A DNA stretch of 64,000 bases from Robiginitomaculum sp. GTDB lineage: Bacteria > Pseudomonadota > Alphaproteobacteria > Caulobacterales > Maricaulaceae. The stretch spans positions 310,001 through 374,000 of the forward strand of contig JAJFFT010000005.1 in the NCBI GenBank assembly GCA_021776525.1, written 5' to 3'. The translations under genes and the position numbers were made by a program. This document shows positions 19,886-28,386 of the stretch, piece by piece (within the stretch, counting starts at the first letter, position 1; every line of letters begins with the position of its first letter). The notes under the pieces are model-generated. The model was not told where the DNA came from. It saw nothing but the letters and a program-made list of their open reading frames with translations, and searched no databases.

Positions 19886-20340
19886 TGCGTGAACAAATGG
19901 TCGAGACCCTTGTTGGGCTTATGGTTTTGGTCGCCGCTGGCTTTTTTGTTGTCTATGCCATGCAAACTGTTGGCGAAGGCGAGGGGCGCAGCGATTACAC
20001 GCTGACGGCCAAATTTGGCTCCGTTGGCGGCGTAAATTCCGGATCCGATGTGCGCATGGCCGGGGTTAAAGTTGGCGTGATCAGCGATATATCACTGGAT
20101 ACAGTAACATTTGATGCCCGCGTTGATATGAGCATCCATCAGGGCATTCCCGTTCCCGAAGATTCTGTGGCTCGTATCACCACGGATGGTCTGTTGGGAT
20201 CAGCGTATGTTTCGATTGATCCGGGCGCCGAAGAAGACCTGCTGAAAGGCGGTCAGGAATTCGAATTTACGCAAGGTGCAGTGGACTTATTGACCCTTTT
20301 GGGGCAATTTGCGGGCCAATCCTCTTCGGGTTCCGATTAA
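19885..20340 (+). CDS. MlaD/MCE family outer-membrane lipid asymmetry protein
   Basis: MCE proteins bind and pass phospholipids between membranes as part of Mla-type ABC systems. The 151-residue protein has a single N-terminal membrane anchor (ETLVGLMVLVAAGFFVVYAM) and one MCE domain (YTLTAKFGSVGGVNSGSDVR, MAGVKVG, then TTDGLLGSAYVSIDPG). The ATG at 19885 shares its first base with the NDUFA12 stop. The longer in-frame reading from 19792 is non-homologous. No MlaE/F permease or ATPase is next to it, so its partners must lie elsewhere. This isolated placement is typical of alphaproteobacteria. Confidence 0.9.
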   Translation: MREQMVETLVGLMVLVAAGFFVVYAMQTVGEGEGRSDYTLTAKFGSVGGVNSGSDVRMAGVKVGVISDISLDTVTFDARVDMSIHQGIPVPEDSVARITTDGLLGSAYVSIDPGAEEDLLKGGQEFEFTQGAVDLLTLLGQFAGQSSSGSD

Positions 20341-20384
20341 CTGTGCGGTCATAATGCCGTCACATATTTGTAGATTATAGGCTT

Positions 20385-20798
20385 ATGCGCATTATACTGT
20401 TCACGCTTATCGCCTTATTTTTTGCACCTGTGGCTATGGCCCAGAGTGTGCCGTCTGAACCTGCGGGCGACCTTTTGTCATCCAAACCGGGTTCCGTCGC
20501 AGTTTTACGCGGCTTGGACAAGATCAGTGCAGAAACCCGTGATTTTGAAGCGCCGGTTAATTCTGTTGTTCAATTTGGAACCCTGAGTATCACGGTGAAT
20601 TATTGCCGCAAAACACCCCCTGAAGAAAAGCCAGAAGTCTATGTGTTTATGAGCGTTGCCGACCGTCGCACCAATGGTGCCGGACAGGAAAGCGACGGCG
20701 AAGAAATATTCTCCGGCTGGATGTTTGCCTCCAACCCGGCGCTGAATGCCCTGCAACACCCGATTTATGATGTGTGGGTTCTCGACTGCAAAGGTTGA
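20385..20798 (+). CDS. Exported DUF2155 domain protein
   Basis: This 137-residue protein has a signal peptide (MRIILFTLIALFFAPVAMAQ). The mature part has the DUF2155 pattern: LRGLDKISAETRDFEAPV, FGTLSITVNYCRKTPPEE, EEIFSGWMFASNPALNAL and PIYDVWVLDCKG. Two cysteines (in NYCRKT and LDCKG) could form a disulphide in the periplasm. The function is unknown. Its conserved neighbourhood (NDUFA12, MlaD, Aat, AccC/AccB) suggests an envelope role. It is the last gene before a terminator-like hairpin. Confidence 0.88.
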   Translation: MRIILFTLIALFFAPVAMAQSVPSEPAGDLLSSKPGSVAVLRGLDKISAETRDFEAPVNSVVQFGTLSITVNYCRKTPPEEKPEVYVFMSVADRRTNGAGQESDGEEIFSGWMFASNPALNALQHPIYDVWVLDCKG

Positions 20799-20860
20799 GG
20801 CATAACCTCTTACACGGCTTTATCACCTCAAATACTGCATTATACGCGCCTATTACCGGG

Positions 20861-20890
20861 CGGGGATACTGTGTGCCTTATCCCCGTTTT
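20861..20890 (+). terminator. Intrinsic terminator-like hairpin after the DUF2155 gene
   Basis: CGGGGATA at 20861-20868 pairs perfectly with TATCCCCG at 20879-20886 across a 10-base loop and is followed by TTTT. It lies 62 bases after the DUF2155 stop and would end the long plus-strand run that begins at folK. The loop is rather long and the T run short, so efficiency is uncertain. Confidence 0.6.
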
Positions 20891-20957
20891 GACGAGGGGT
20901 AAAAAGGGTCAAAAATCCACATTTCAGTGTCGCTTTTATATCGAAAAGTACTCATTA

Positions 20958-21000
20958 AGGGACAGATGAGGGACGATTGAAGGGTGGTTGAGGGACGGCT
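20958..21000. repeat. Four imperfect 10-12 base tandem units (AGGGAC-type)
   Basis: AGGGAC occurs at 20958, 20969 and 20991, with a diverged AGGGTG at 20981, so the units recur every 10-12 bases, close to one DNA helical turn. An inverted copy, GTGTCCCT, follows at 21002-21009. Phased short repeats can be protein-binding sites or decayed repeat elements. Nothing here decides between these. Confidence 0.45.
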
Positions 21001-21147
21001 AGTGTCCCTGCCCAGAAATGCGGTGTGCAGGTTTTATCCCACACCAGCATTGGCGGGGTAATCTGTATGTCGCATTGGGGATACACTTGGTTTGAGGCCA
21101 TAGTGAAAGTTGCGAGGGCCAGATTTTACGCCAACCATTTTTGCTTG

Positions 21148-21804
21148 TTATTTTTGTGCTGCATCCACAATGGCCAGAATATCTTTTCCGTTTGTATTTT
21201 TTGGCAAGGCGGTGAAATCTGCGTTGACGTCCAGGGCCGTGTTGAGGCGTTGATGATATGCGTCACGAGGAATTTCCTGCGCACCAAATTGCGAGAGATG
21301 CGACGTGATGAATTGTGTGTCCAATAGGGTAAAGCGACCAGAAATCAACCGGGCAACAAGATGCACCAGAGCTATTTTGGAGGCGTCACGCTCTTTGGAA
21401 AACATGCTCTCGCCAAAAAATGCCCCGCCCAGTTTTACGCCGTAAAGTCCGCCGACCACTTTGCCATCCTGCCAACATTCTACGCTGTGGGCATTGCCGC
21501 TGCGGTGCAGCTCTCCATATAAACTGGCAATACCATGGCTGATCCAGGTCTCTTCCCGGTTTGGGCCATGGGCTGCACACGAAAAAACCACCTCGTCAAA
21601 GACGGTGTCAAAGCGGACTTCATAAGGATTATGCCGTATTGTTTTGCGCAACCGCCGAGGGATATGCAACGCGTCCAGTGGTAAAATCCCACGGTGGGGA
21701 GGGTCAATAATGGCGGCGCGGGTATCCTCGCGGCTGTCGGCCATGGGAAATTGGCCCAGAGCGTAGAGTTCAAGAAGCTCTTTGGGGCCTAAAATACCGG
21801 GCAC
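21148..21804 (-). CDS. aat: Leucyl/phenylalanyl-tRNA--protein transferase
   Basis: Aat adds Leu or Phe to proteins with N-terminal Arg or Lys, marking them for ClpAPS degradation (N-end rule). The 218-residue protein has the standard motifs: ALGQFPMADSRED, the PPHRGILPLD segment, VFSCAAHGPNREETWI, HSVECWQDGKVVGGLYGVKLG and FFGESMFSKERDASKIAL. TLLDTQFITSHLSQFGA is near the end. It is the last gene of the accB-accC-aat run, three bases after accC. Confidence 0.96.
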   Translation of the reverse strand: MPGILGPKELLELYALGQFPMADSREDTRAAIIDPPHRGILPLDALHIPRRLRKTIRHNPYEVRFDTVFDEVVFSCAAHGPNREETWISHGIASLYGELHRSGNAHSVECWQDGKVVGGLYGVKLGGAFFGESMFSKERDASKIALVHLVARLISGRFTLLDTQFITSHLSQFGAQEIPRDAYHQRLNTALDVNADFTALPKNTNGKDILAIVDAAQK

Positions 21805-21807
21805 GGC

Positions 21808-23154
21808 TTAACTGTCGTGCTCGGCCAGCCATTCCTCCAGCCAATGGATATGATAATCACCGGATTGAAAATCCCGGTTTTTCAAAAGGTCTTGAAACAA
21901 GGGCAGGGTGGTCTGGATGCCGGTGACCACCAGCTCGTCCAATGATCGTGACAGGCGCATCAGCGCATCTTCGCGGGTGGCCCCATGAACAATCAACTTG
22001 CCGATAAGGCTGTCATAATATGGCGGAATAGAATATCCGGCATAAACCGCAGAATCGAGGCGAACCCCAAGGCCACCCGGGGGGTGAAACTCGCGGACTT
22101 TACCTGGGGAAGGCACAAAAGTGCGAGGGTGTTCGGCATTGATGCGACATTCAATGGCGCACCCCGAAAAGCGCACTTCATCCTGTGTGAATGACAAGGG
22201 TTCACCGGCAGCAATGGCAATTTGTTCGCGAACCAGATCCACACCTGTGACCATTTCTGTGACTGGGTGTTCGACCTGAAGGCGGGTGTTCATTTCGATG
22301 AAATAAAATTCGCCGTCTTCGTACAAAAACTCAACCGTACCCACGCCAAGATAGCCGATTTTGCTGATGGCTTGGCTGACGATTTCGCCGATTTTTTCGC
22401 GTCCCTTGGCGTTTAAGGCCGGCGAGGGGGCTTCTTCAAGCACTTTTTGGTTGCGCCGTTGCAAAGAGCAATCGCGCTCGCCCAGATGCACAACATTGCC
22501 ATGACTGTCGGCAATCACCTGCACTTCGACATGGCGCGGCAATTCCAGATATTTTTCCAGATAAACCGTGCCATCGCCAAAGGCCGCGGCGGCTTCGGCG
22601 CGAGCCGTTTGCACGGCCTGTATCAGTTCACTTTCCTTGCGCGCCAGTTTCATACCGCGCCCGCCGCCGCCCGAAGCGGCCTTGACCAGCACCGGATAGC
22701 CAATTTTTTTTGCCAGTACTTTGGCCTCATCCGGATCGCTGATTTCGCCATCAGATCCAGGAACAACCGGAATGCCGGCATCTTTGACGGCGGCCTTGGC
22801 GGTGATCTTATCGCCCATTAGGCGGATGTGGTCCGGGGATGGGCCAATAAAGGTCAGACCATGGGATTGCACGATCTCGGCAAAACGGGCGTTTTCGGAC
22901 AAAAAGCCATATCCCGGGTGCACAGCATCGGCACCGGTGATTTCGGCGGCGGCCATTATGGATGGCACATTCAAATAACTTTGCGCCGGGGCCGGGGGGC
23001 CTATGCACACACTTTCATCTGCCAATAAAACATGTTTGGCGTCACGGTCTGCGGTGGAATGCACGGCAACCGTGGCAATGCCCATCTCATGGCAGGCGCG
23101 ATGAATACGAAGGGCAATCTCGCCGCGATTGGCGATGAGAACTTTTTCGAACAC
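21808..23154 (-). CDS. accC: Biotin carboxylase subunit of acetyl-CoA carboxylase
   Basis: AccC carboxylates the biotin on AccB using ATP and bicarbonate, the first half-reaction of fatty-acid synthesis. The 448-residue ATP-grasp protein has the opening [15 protein letters not shown], the glycine-rich loop [15 protein letters not shown], the [23 protein letters not shown] segment in pieces, the metal/bicarbonate region [15 protein letters not shown] and a biotin-carboxylase C-terminal domain. Length is standard. It is four bases downstream of accB, the normal accBC operon. Confidence 0.97.
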   Translation of the reverse strand: MFEKVLIANRGEIALRIHRACHEMGIATVAVHSTADRDAKHVLLADESVCIGPPAPAQSYLNVPSIMAAAEITGADAVHPGYGFLSENARFAEIVQSHGLTFIGPSPDHIRLMGDKITAKAAVKDAGIPVVPGSDGEISDPDEAKVLAKKIGYPVLVKAASGGGGRGMKLARKESELIQAVQTARAEAAAAFGDGTVYLEKYLELPRHVEVQVIADSHGNVVHLGERDCSLQRRNQKVLEEAPSPALNAKGREKIGEIVSQAISKIGYLGVGTVEFLYEDGEFYFIEMNTRLQVEHPVTEMVTGVDLVREQIAIAAGEPLSFTQDEVRFSGCAIECRINAEHPRTFVPSPGKVREFHPPGGLGVRLDSAVYAGYSIPPYYDSLIGKLIVHGATREDALMRLSRSLDELVVTGIQTTLPLFQDLLKNRDFQSGDYHIHWLEEWLAEHDS

Positions 23155-23158
23155 GATC

Positions 23159-23662
23159 CTAGCCGATCACAAGAAGGGGTTCATCAAATTCGATGGGGGC
23201 ACCGTCATCGACTAAAAACTCGATAATTTTGCCCGATTTTGGGGCCAAAATAGGGTTAAAGGTTTTCATGGCCTCGATCAGCAAAACCGTATCGCCTTCA
23301 TTGACCGTATCGCCGACTTTCACAAAAGGCGTGGCGCCGGGTTCGGGTGATAAATAAGCGGTGCCAACCATCGGCGCGCGCACAGCGCCCGGATGGACGG
23401 AAAAATCAACGACGGCTTCGGGGGCCGGTGTTTCTGGAGCCATTCCTGCCGGTGCGGACTTAGTCTCAATAACGGCAGCAGCAGGCAAAGCGGCCTGAAC
23501 CATTTGCGTCGCCATCTGGCGGCTGACACGCAGTTTCAAATCACCGCGCTCGACTTCGATCTCGCTGAGGTCTGTGTCGCGCAAAATATCGGCAAGTTCC
23601 CTGATCAGAGCCAAATCGCCTTTGCCCAAAGCCCGCCCGCCAGATTTAGTGCTTGCAACCAT
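23159..23662 (-). CDS. accB: Biotin carboxyl carrier protein of acetyl-CoA carboxylase
   Basis: AccB carries the biotin that shuttles carboxyl groups from AccC to the carboxyltransferase. The 167-residue protein has an N-terminal dimerisation region, an Ala/Pro-rich linker (about residues 58-85) and a C-terminal biotinyl domain with the thumb region and [10 protein letters not shown]. Lys133 in AMK is the biotinylation site. AMKTFN rather than AMKMMN is the common alphaproteobacterial form. It lies 32 bases after aroQ and four bases before accC. Confidence 0.96.
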   Translation of the reverse strand: MVASTKSGGRALGKGDLALIRELADILRDTDLSEIEVERGDLKLRVSRQMATQMVQAALPAAAVIETKSAPAGMAPETPAPEAVVDFSVHPGAVRAPMVGTAYLSPEPGATPFVKVGDTVNEGDTVLLIEAMKTFNPILAPKSGKIIEFLVDDGAPIEFDEPLLVIG

Positions 23663-23694
23663 AATGATGTTTCCGGTTTTTTGTTGTTATGAAA

Positions 23695-24144
23695 TTATGT
23701 GGTTTTGATTTTAACCAGCTGTAACGCTGCTGTCACGGCCATCTGATAGCCCATTGCACCAAAGCCGCAAATACTGGCCGTGGCCACCGGGGCAACATAG
23801 TTGGTGCGACGAAAATCTTCGCGCGCCGCCGGGTTTGATAAATGCAGCTCGATCACCGGCTGCGAGACCAGTTTTAAGGCATCATGCAGTGCGATCGACG
23901 TATGTGTATAGGCTGCGGCATTCAAAACCAGCGCACAGGATTGATCGGCAACCTCTTGTATCCAATTGACCAGCTCGCCTTCGGCATTGGTTTGGCGAAA
24001 CTCGAGCGCGAATCCGGCCTGTTGTATCTGGGTGCGACAGGCCGCCTCAATATCAGTCAATGTCGCGCTGCCATAGACCTCTGGCTCGCGTGTGCCCAGC
24101 CGGTTCAGGTTGGGGCCGTTAATGATGTAAAGCGTCTTGCTCAT
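23695..24144 (-). CDS. aroQ: Type II 3-dehydroquinate dehydratase
   Basis: AroQ dehydrates 3-dehydroquinate in the shikimate pathway. I start at the ATG complementary to 24142-24144 (149 residues), which gives MSKTLYIINGPNLNRLGTRE with the catalytic region including the Tyr in PEVYG. A longer frame to 24264 would overlap the divergent thiS gene and adds non-family residues. FRQTNAEGELVNWIQE, LNAAAYTHTSIALHDAL and IELHLSNPAAREDFRR are diagnostic. It is the first gene of the minus-strand aroQ-accB-accC-aat run. Confidence 0.95.
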   Translation of the reverse strand: MSKTLYIINGPNLNRLGTREPEVYGSATLTDIEAACRTQIQQAGFALEFRQTNAEGELVNWIQEVADQSCALVLNAAAYTHTSIALHDALKLVSQPVIELHLSNPAAREDFRRTNYVAPVATASICGFGAMGYQMAVTAALQLVKIKTT

Positions 24145-24234
24145 GGCGCGCCTTTTACGGGGATTGCGGACCGGGGGCAAGCATTGTGTTTTTTGCCATT
24201 GTCGCTGTAATGCGAAGCTGATTAAGGTGCGGCT

Positions 24235-24435
24235 ATGAAGATTACCCTGAATGGTGAGCCGCACACGGTTGAAGATGGCACTACGGTTGCGGCGTTGCTG
24301 GAGGCTTTGCGCATTCCACTGGTCAAAGTCGCAGTTGAACGCAATCTGGCTATTGTGCCGCGTTCAACTTTTGATTCGGTGCACTTGGAAAAGGGTGATC
24401 GTATAGAAATTGTTCGCTTTATTGGCGGAGGCTGA
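24235..24435 (+). CDS. thiS: Sulfur carrier protein ThiS
   Basis: ThiS carries sulfur as a C-terminal thiocarboxylate for thiazole formation in thiamine synthesis. The 66-residue ubiquitin-like protein opens with [25 protein letters not shown] and ends in RFIGGG, supplying the required terminal Gly-Gly. It is four bases upstream of thiG. No thiC, thiO or thiE gene is adjacent and I see no TPP-riboswitch core before it. Confidence 0.93.
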   Translation: MKITLNGEPHTVEDGTTVAALLEALRIPLVKVAVERNLAIVPRSTFDSVHLEKGDRIEIVRFIGGG

Positions 24436-24439
24436 GGAT

Positions 24440-25213
24440 ATGCAGGATAAACCATTGGTGATTGCCGGACGTGAATTTGCCTCGCGGCTGATTATCGGCA
24501 CAGGGAAATACAAGGATTACGCCCAAAACGCGGCGGCGTTAAAGGCGTCGGGGGCTGAAATTGTCACCGTGGCCATGCGCCGGGTGAATGTCTCCAATCC
24601 GGCCGAACCGATGCTGGTTGATTTTATCAACCCCAAAGACACGGTATATTTGCCCAATACCGCCGGTTGTTTTACCGGCGAAGATGCGGTGCGCACTTTG
24701 CGTCTGGCCCGCGAGGCCGGTGGCTGGTCATTGGTCAAACTCGAAGTGCTTTCGGACCCCAAACATCTCTATCCCGATATGGAAGAGACCATGCGGGCCG
24801 CTAAAATGCTGATCGATGGTGGTTTTGACGTGATGGTCTATTGTTCTGATGATCCGGTTTTTGCACGCAAGCTGGAAGATATGGGGTGTGTTGCCATTAT
24901 GCCGCTGGGCGCGCCGATTGGGTCTGGCCTAGGATTGCAGAACAAGGTCAATATCCGCCTGATTGTCGAACAAACATCTGTTCCGGTCATTGTGGATGCC
25001 GGTGTTGGCACCGCATCGGACGCCACCGAAGCCATGGAGCTGGGGTGCGCAGGTGTGTTGATGAATACCGCGATTGCTGAGGCACAGGACCCCGTTATGA
25101 TGGCCCGGGCTATGAAACACGCGGTGATTGCCGGGCGCGATGCCTATCTGGCCGGACGAATGGCCAAAAAGCGATATGCAGACCCGTCCAGCCCACTTGC
25201 CGGGTTGATTTAA
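24440..25213 (+). CDS. thiG: Thiazole synthase ThiG
   Basis: ThiG builds the thiamine thiazole from 1-deoxy-D-xylulose 5-phosphate, dehydroglycine and ThiS thiocarboxylate. I start at the ATG at 24440 (257 residues, [24 protein letters not shown]), with CTGAGGAT as ribosome site. The frame can extend ten codons into thiS but that is not conserved. TIM-barrel motifs include [27 protein letters not shown] with the Schiff-base lysine, [23 protein letters not shown] and [11 protein letters not shown]. It forms an operon with thiS. Confidence 0.96.
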   Translation: MQDKPLVIAGREFASRLIIGTGKYKDYAQNAAALKASGAEIVTVAMRRVNVSNPAEPMLVDFINPKDTVYLPNTAGCFTGEDAVRTLRLAREAGGWSLVKLEVLSDPKHLYPDMEETMRAAKMLIDGGFDVMVYCSDDPVFARKLEDMGCVAIMPLGAPIGSGLGLQNKVNIRLIVEQTSVPVIVDAGVGTASDATEAMELGCAGVLMNTAIAEAQDPVMMARAMKHAVIAGRDAYLAGRMAKKRYADPSSPLAGLI

Positions 25214-25318
25214 GGGCAGGGTAGCATTTTACCTGCGACCATTCGTCTCTGCCGATCTTCACTTGCGTATTGGCCTGATATATGGTCCGAAGGGTATAGA
25301 GTTAACACAATAGGATAA

Positions 25319-25335
25319 GGGCGCATTTTGCGCCC
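25319..25335 (+). promoter_or_regulatory. GC-rich hairpin just before the hemA start
   Basis: GGGCGC (25319-25324) and GCGCCC (25330-25335) form a perfect six-base-pair stem with an ATTTT loop. The 5' arm overlaps the AAGG that would serve as ribosome site for hemA, whose possible ATG codons are at 25338 and 25347. Folding could limit or position initiation. There is no T run after it, so it is not a terminator. The regulatory role is an inference. Confidence 0.45.
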
Positions 25336-25346
25336 CGATGGTATGC

Positions 25347-26564
25347 ATGGAATATACCGCCAAATTTGAAGCTGCTGTAGACCAGATCAAGGCCGAGGGG
25401 CGTTATCGGGTGTTTGCTGACTTGCGCCGCCAACGTGGCCAGTTTCCGCATGCACAGTTTCGCACGCCCAATGGTGACGACAAGGATATTGTCATCTGGT
25501 GTTCCAATGATTACCTGGGCATGGGTCAGCATCCGTGTGTGATCGAAGCCATGCACACAGCCATCGACGCCGTGGGCGCCGGGGCCGGTGGGACGCGTAA
25601 TATTTCTGGTACGACGCGCTATCATGTTGAACTAGAAGAAGAACTTGCCGATTTGCACGGCAAGGGTGGCGCCTTACTGTTTACTTCTGGCTATATCGCC
25701 AATGAGGCGACATTGGCCACTTTGGCAAAAATTCTGCCGGGCTGTATCTATTTTTCCGATGCCATGAACCATGCTTCGATGATCGAGGGTATTCGCCGCG
25801 CCGGAACGCCAAAACATATCTGGCGACATAATGATCTGGAACATCTGGAAGAATTACTGGCCGCTGCACCCGCCGGTGCGCCCAAAGTCATTGCTTTTGA
25901 ATCTGTCTATTCCATGGACGGCGATGTTGGTCCAATTGGCGCGATCTGTGATCTGGCCGATAAATATGGGGCCATTACCTATCTGGACGAAGTGCATGCC
26001 GTTGGCCTTTATGGTCCGCGCGGTGCCGGCATTGCCGAGCGCGATGGTGTCATGGATCGAGTGGACATTATCAATGGCACGCTGGGCAAGGCCTTTGGAC
26101 TTATGGGCGGTTATGTCAGCGCCAGCGCAACGATGATTGATGCCATTCGCAGTCATGCGCCGGGTTTTATCTTTACTACGTCGCTGGCCCCCACATTGGC
26201 TGCGGGCGCTGTTGCCAGCATCAGACATCTAAAACAAAACAGTGCGTTACGTGAAAAACATCAAGAGCGTGCCATGCGTTTAAAAACCTTGCTGCGCGAG
26301 GCAGGTCTGCCGCTTATGCCGTCCGACACCCATGTGGTGCCATTGTTAGTGGGTGATCCGGTGGCCTGTAAGGCCGTGACCGATGAATTGCTGACCCGGT
26401 TCGGCATTTATGTTCAGCCTATCAATTTCCCCACTGTGCCACGGGGTACAGAGCGGCTTCGCCTGACGCCATCGCCTTTACATGATGATGAATTGATGGC
26501 GGCTTTGATCGATGCGCTGAAAAGCGTGTGGGCAAGCCTGGGACTATCAGCCAGAGCCGCATGA
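25347..26564 (+). CDS. hemA: 5-aminolevulinate synthase (C4 pathway)
   Basis: ALAS condenses glycine with succinyl-CoA to give 5-aminolevulinate, the alphaproteobacterial entry to haem. I use the ATG at 25347 (405 residues, [20 protein letters not shown]). An in-frame ATG at 25338 adds three residues. PLP-enzyme motifs include [33 protein letters not shown], the [16 protein letters not shown] segment and the Schiff-base Lys248 in [16 protein letters not shown]. The C-terminal region ends after [15 protein letters not shown]. It overlaps the following small gene by four bases. Confidence 0.96.
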   Translation: MEYTAKFEAAVDQIKAEGRYRVFADLRRQRGQFPHAQFRTPNGDDKDIVIWCSNDYLGMGQHPCVIEAMHTAIDAVGAGAGGTRNISGTTRYHVELEEELADLHGKGGALLFTSGYIANEATLATLAKILPGCIYFSDAMNHASMIEGIRRAGTPKHIWRHNDLEHLEELLAAAPAGAPKVIAFESVYSMDGDVGPIGAICDLADKYGAITYLDEVHAVGLYGPRGAGIAERDGVMDRVDIINGTLGKAFGLMGGYVSASATMIDAIRSHAPGFIFTTSLAPTLAAGAVASIRHLKQNSALREKHQERAMRLKTLLREAGLPLMPSDTHVVPLLVGDPVACKAVTDELLTRFGIYVQPINFPTVPRGTERLRLTPSPLHDDELMAALIDALKSVWASLGLSARAA

Positions 26565-26806
26565 ACGATACGGCACATGGCCGGGAAATTTTCTTCGAGA
26601 TCACCAAACTCGACGCGAACTTGCGTGTTTGCGCCATTGATTCAGTCAGCGGGTTGGAAGTCGTCACGGTTTTGCCGGCCAGTACGCCCGAAAAAGCTGC
26701 TCAGGATATTGCTTTGAAAAAGCTGCTCTGGCGGCTTGAAAAAGAAACCCAGACAGATGAGCAGGGGGATGCACCATCGCGCCGCCCATCCGGGAAATAC
26801 ATATAA
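26561..26806 (+). CDS. Small conserved protein, DUF6898-like
   Basis: This 81-residue soluble protein starts at the ATG that overlaps the hemA stop (ATGA). The body [21 protein letters not shown], then [10 protein letters not shown] and [12 protein letters not shown], resembles a small uncharacterised alphaproteobacterial family that I associate with DUF6898. That name is from memory and should be checked. Overlap with hemA implies coupled translation, but no link to haem synthesis can be read from the sequence. It converges on the SQR-like gene with nine bases between. Confidence 0.65.
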   Translation: MNDTAHGREIFFEITKLDANLRVCAIDSVSGLEVVTVLPASTPEKAAQDIALKKLLWRLEKETQTDEQGDAPSRRPSGKYI

Positions 26807-26815
26807 AGCGGTACT

Positions 26816-27946
26816 TTAGCGAAATTTACTCAAATATTGACGCTCAAATCTGTGTTTGGCCCAATGGCCCAGACGCATGGGGGGCAGCATGAATTGCCGC
26901 TTTTCAGTGCGATATACCAAGGCCCCTTTGTCCATACTGTCGATCAGGCAGATCAGCTCTGTCTTGAATTCAGCCTTTGGTGTTTTACCGTTACTTTCAT
27001 CAATCAGGTTTTTTGCTGCCGTCTGGGCTTGTAAATCGGCCATGTGGGCCTGTTTGGGCATCCAGCCTGGCCCTGGAAAACTGCCTGCATCACCTGCCAC
27101 ATAGGTTTTAGGCGAACCCTCGACCTGACATTGCTTGTTGGCCCGGATCATACCGCCGGGCGAGAGAGGCAGATCGCTGTTGGCAAACCATACATTGCCC
27201 GTCATGCCGGGCATGAAAATGATTAGATCAGCAGGAAACGAGCCACCTTCTGTGGTCACTGTGTCTTCGGTGAACCCTTTGATTTTGTGCCCAATATGGA
27301 TAACTATATCCAGCTCTTTCATGCGCCCAAGCAACCGATCCACAGCGGCTTCGCCAAGGCGCACACCGGGGCGGGGGGCCGGGCTGAAGAAGACCAGCTT
27401 GAACGCATCCCGGCGCTTCTCTTTACGTAACTGCTGTTCAATGCCGAACAAAAACTCAAACATTGGCCCGCCGCGCATGGCCGCAGGCTCTTTTGGGTTG
27501 CCGGAAAAGCCAAAAGCTATCGTGCCGCAAGACATGGTTTTCAGCCTGTCGCGTATAGTTTCAGCCGCCACAATGCCTTCGCATGGCGTAATTGCGTGTT
27601 CTATGCCGGGCAGTTTTTTAATAAAACGTCCGCCGCAGGCAATGATCAGGCCGTCATTATCAACATCGCCCGTATTGGTGGTCACCGTGCGGCCTGCATT
27701 GATAATGCCTGTGGCACTGGCTTCAATAAAATCGATGTTATGGCGCTTAATAAAGCGGCCCAGTGGAATACGCAGATCATCACCGGTGCGTTTTTCGCAT
27801 GGCACCCAGATCAGACTGGGCAGATAAATGAACTCTGCCTTGGGGGCGATCATGGTGATTTTGCAAGTGTTGTCTAATGCGCGCAATTCCTGCGCTGCGG
27901 TGATGGCGGCAAAGCCTGCACCCAGAATGACATAATGCGCGTTCAT
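26816..27946 (-). CDS. FAD-dependent oxidoreductase, sulfide:quinone oxidoreductase-like
   Basis: This 376-residue two-dinucleotide-binding-domain flavoprotein has the FAD motif YVILGAGFAAITAAQEL, GLIIACGG at the end of the first half, PAPRPGVRLGEAAVDRL in the second Rossmann region and the FAD-closing motif TYVAGDAGSFPG. The plan matches sulfide:quinone reductase/flavocytochrome c sulfide dehydrogenase relatives. Cysteines are present at PCEKRTG, TPCEGI, MSCGT and KQCQVE, but I cannot establish that they are the redox-active set, so quinone or sulfide use is inferred. It is solitary, with the 440-base AT-rich region upstream. Confidence 0.75.
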   Translation of the reverse strand: MNAHYVILGAGFAAITAAQELRALDNTCKITMIAPKAEFIYLPSLIWVPCEKRTGDDLRIPLGRFIKRHNIDFIEASATGIINAGRTVTTNTGDVDNDGLIIACGGRFIKKLPGIEHAITPCEGIVAAETIRDRLKTMSCGTIAFGFSGNPKEPAAMRGGPMFEFLFGIEQQLRKEKRRDAFKLVFFSPAPRPGVRLGEAAVDRLLGRMKELDIVIHIGHKIKGFTEDTVTTEGGSFPADLIIFMPGMTGNVWFANSDLPLSPGGMIRANKQCQVEGSPKTYVAGDAGSFPGPGWMPKQAHMADLQAQTAAKNLIDESNGKTPKAEFKTELICLIDSMDKGALVYRTEKRQFMLPPMRLGHWAKHRFERQYLSKFR

Positions 27947-28250
27947 TTCTAACCCTTTTTTGACAAGTGAGACGTGAATACGCCTTGTATAACGTCAATT
28001 TCCGGCTCGCCAATAGTCAATAAGGCAGTGCAGGGTGTATGGTTTGCTCATCAGCGTGGTCACTTATGGCGGTGATCAACATGAAGGCTAAGATGGCTGG
28101 TATTTTGAGATATTAAGGCATGTGGACTCCATTCTTGTGCGGTGAAAAAGAGCAAATGCATCGGCAAAAAATCATGATTGCATATTATTCATACGTAATT
28201 ACAGCATGATGGCTCTGTATATTCGCGTAATTATAATGCAATAAACAACA

Positions 28251-28266
28251 CATAATATATATTATG
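28251..28266. promoter_or_regulatory. Perfect 16-base AT palindrome (possible operator)
   Basis: CATAATATATATTATG is its own reverse complement. It lies about 120 bases before the ppa start in the divergent ppa/SQR gap. Its symmetry fits a dimeric regulator site, but AT-rich palindromes also arise by chance in such regions. Confidence 0.35.
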
Positions 28267-28284
28267 CGCCTTTTGTGTTATGCA

Positions 28285-28328
28285 CTAGAGCGCTAAATTT
28301 TACCCCTCGCCCTGTTCTGGTGCTCTAG
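28285..28328. repeat. Seven-base inverted repeat CTAGAGC/GCTCTAG upstream of ppa
   Basis: CTAGAGC at 28285-28291 and GCTCTAG at 28322-28328 are exact complements separated by 30 bases. The arms are too far apart for a tight hairpin but could bind a looping dimer. CTAG is uncommon in most bacterial genomes, which makes the paired occurrence slightly notable. Confidence 0.3.
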
Positions 28329-28386
28329 GCGTGTCAAAAGAATCCGCTGATACTTGGCTCTAAACACAGACCAAGAGGCACGCATT

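Larger units (their letters stand above)
20799..21147. other. Intergenic region between convergent DUF2155 and aat genes
   Basis: This 349-base gap holds the hairpin at 20861-20886, an imperfect tandem repeat at 20958-21000, and little else that I can name. No supported gene is present. An open frame that starts at 21025 runs antisense into the 3' part of aat and has no coding character. Confidence 0.6.
27947..28386. other. AT-rich intergenic region between the divergent SQR-like and ppa genes
   Basis: This is the longest non-coding gap in the window. It should carry both promoters. Visible structure: a perfect 10-base palindrome AATCATGATT at 28170-28179, direct repeats of CGTAATTA at 28194 and 28226 (32 bases apart, three helical turns), a perfect 16-base palindrome at 28251-28266, and a CTAGAGC/GCTCTAG inverted repeat at 28285-28328. 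No gene is supported. Confidence 0.6.

Noticed and set aside
21025..21327. Possible small gene in the gap after DUF2155
   Set aside because: Most of its length is antisense to the conserved C-terminal part of aat, and its residues are not protein-like.
24145..24234. Possible TPP riboswitch before thiS
   Set aside because: The 90-base gap has no CTGAGA-type core or the paired elements of the thi-box, so I cannot support it.
25205..25240. Terminator after thiG (GCAGGGTA with TACCTGC)
   Set aside because: The stem needs a bulged base and no T run follows, so it is too weak to call.
27135..27827. Open frame of 230 codons antisense to the SQR-like flavoprotein
   Set aside because: It mirrors a gene with intact FAD motifs and has no start signal or protein-like composition.
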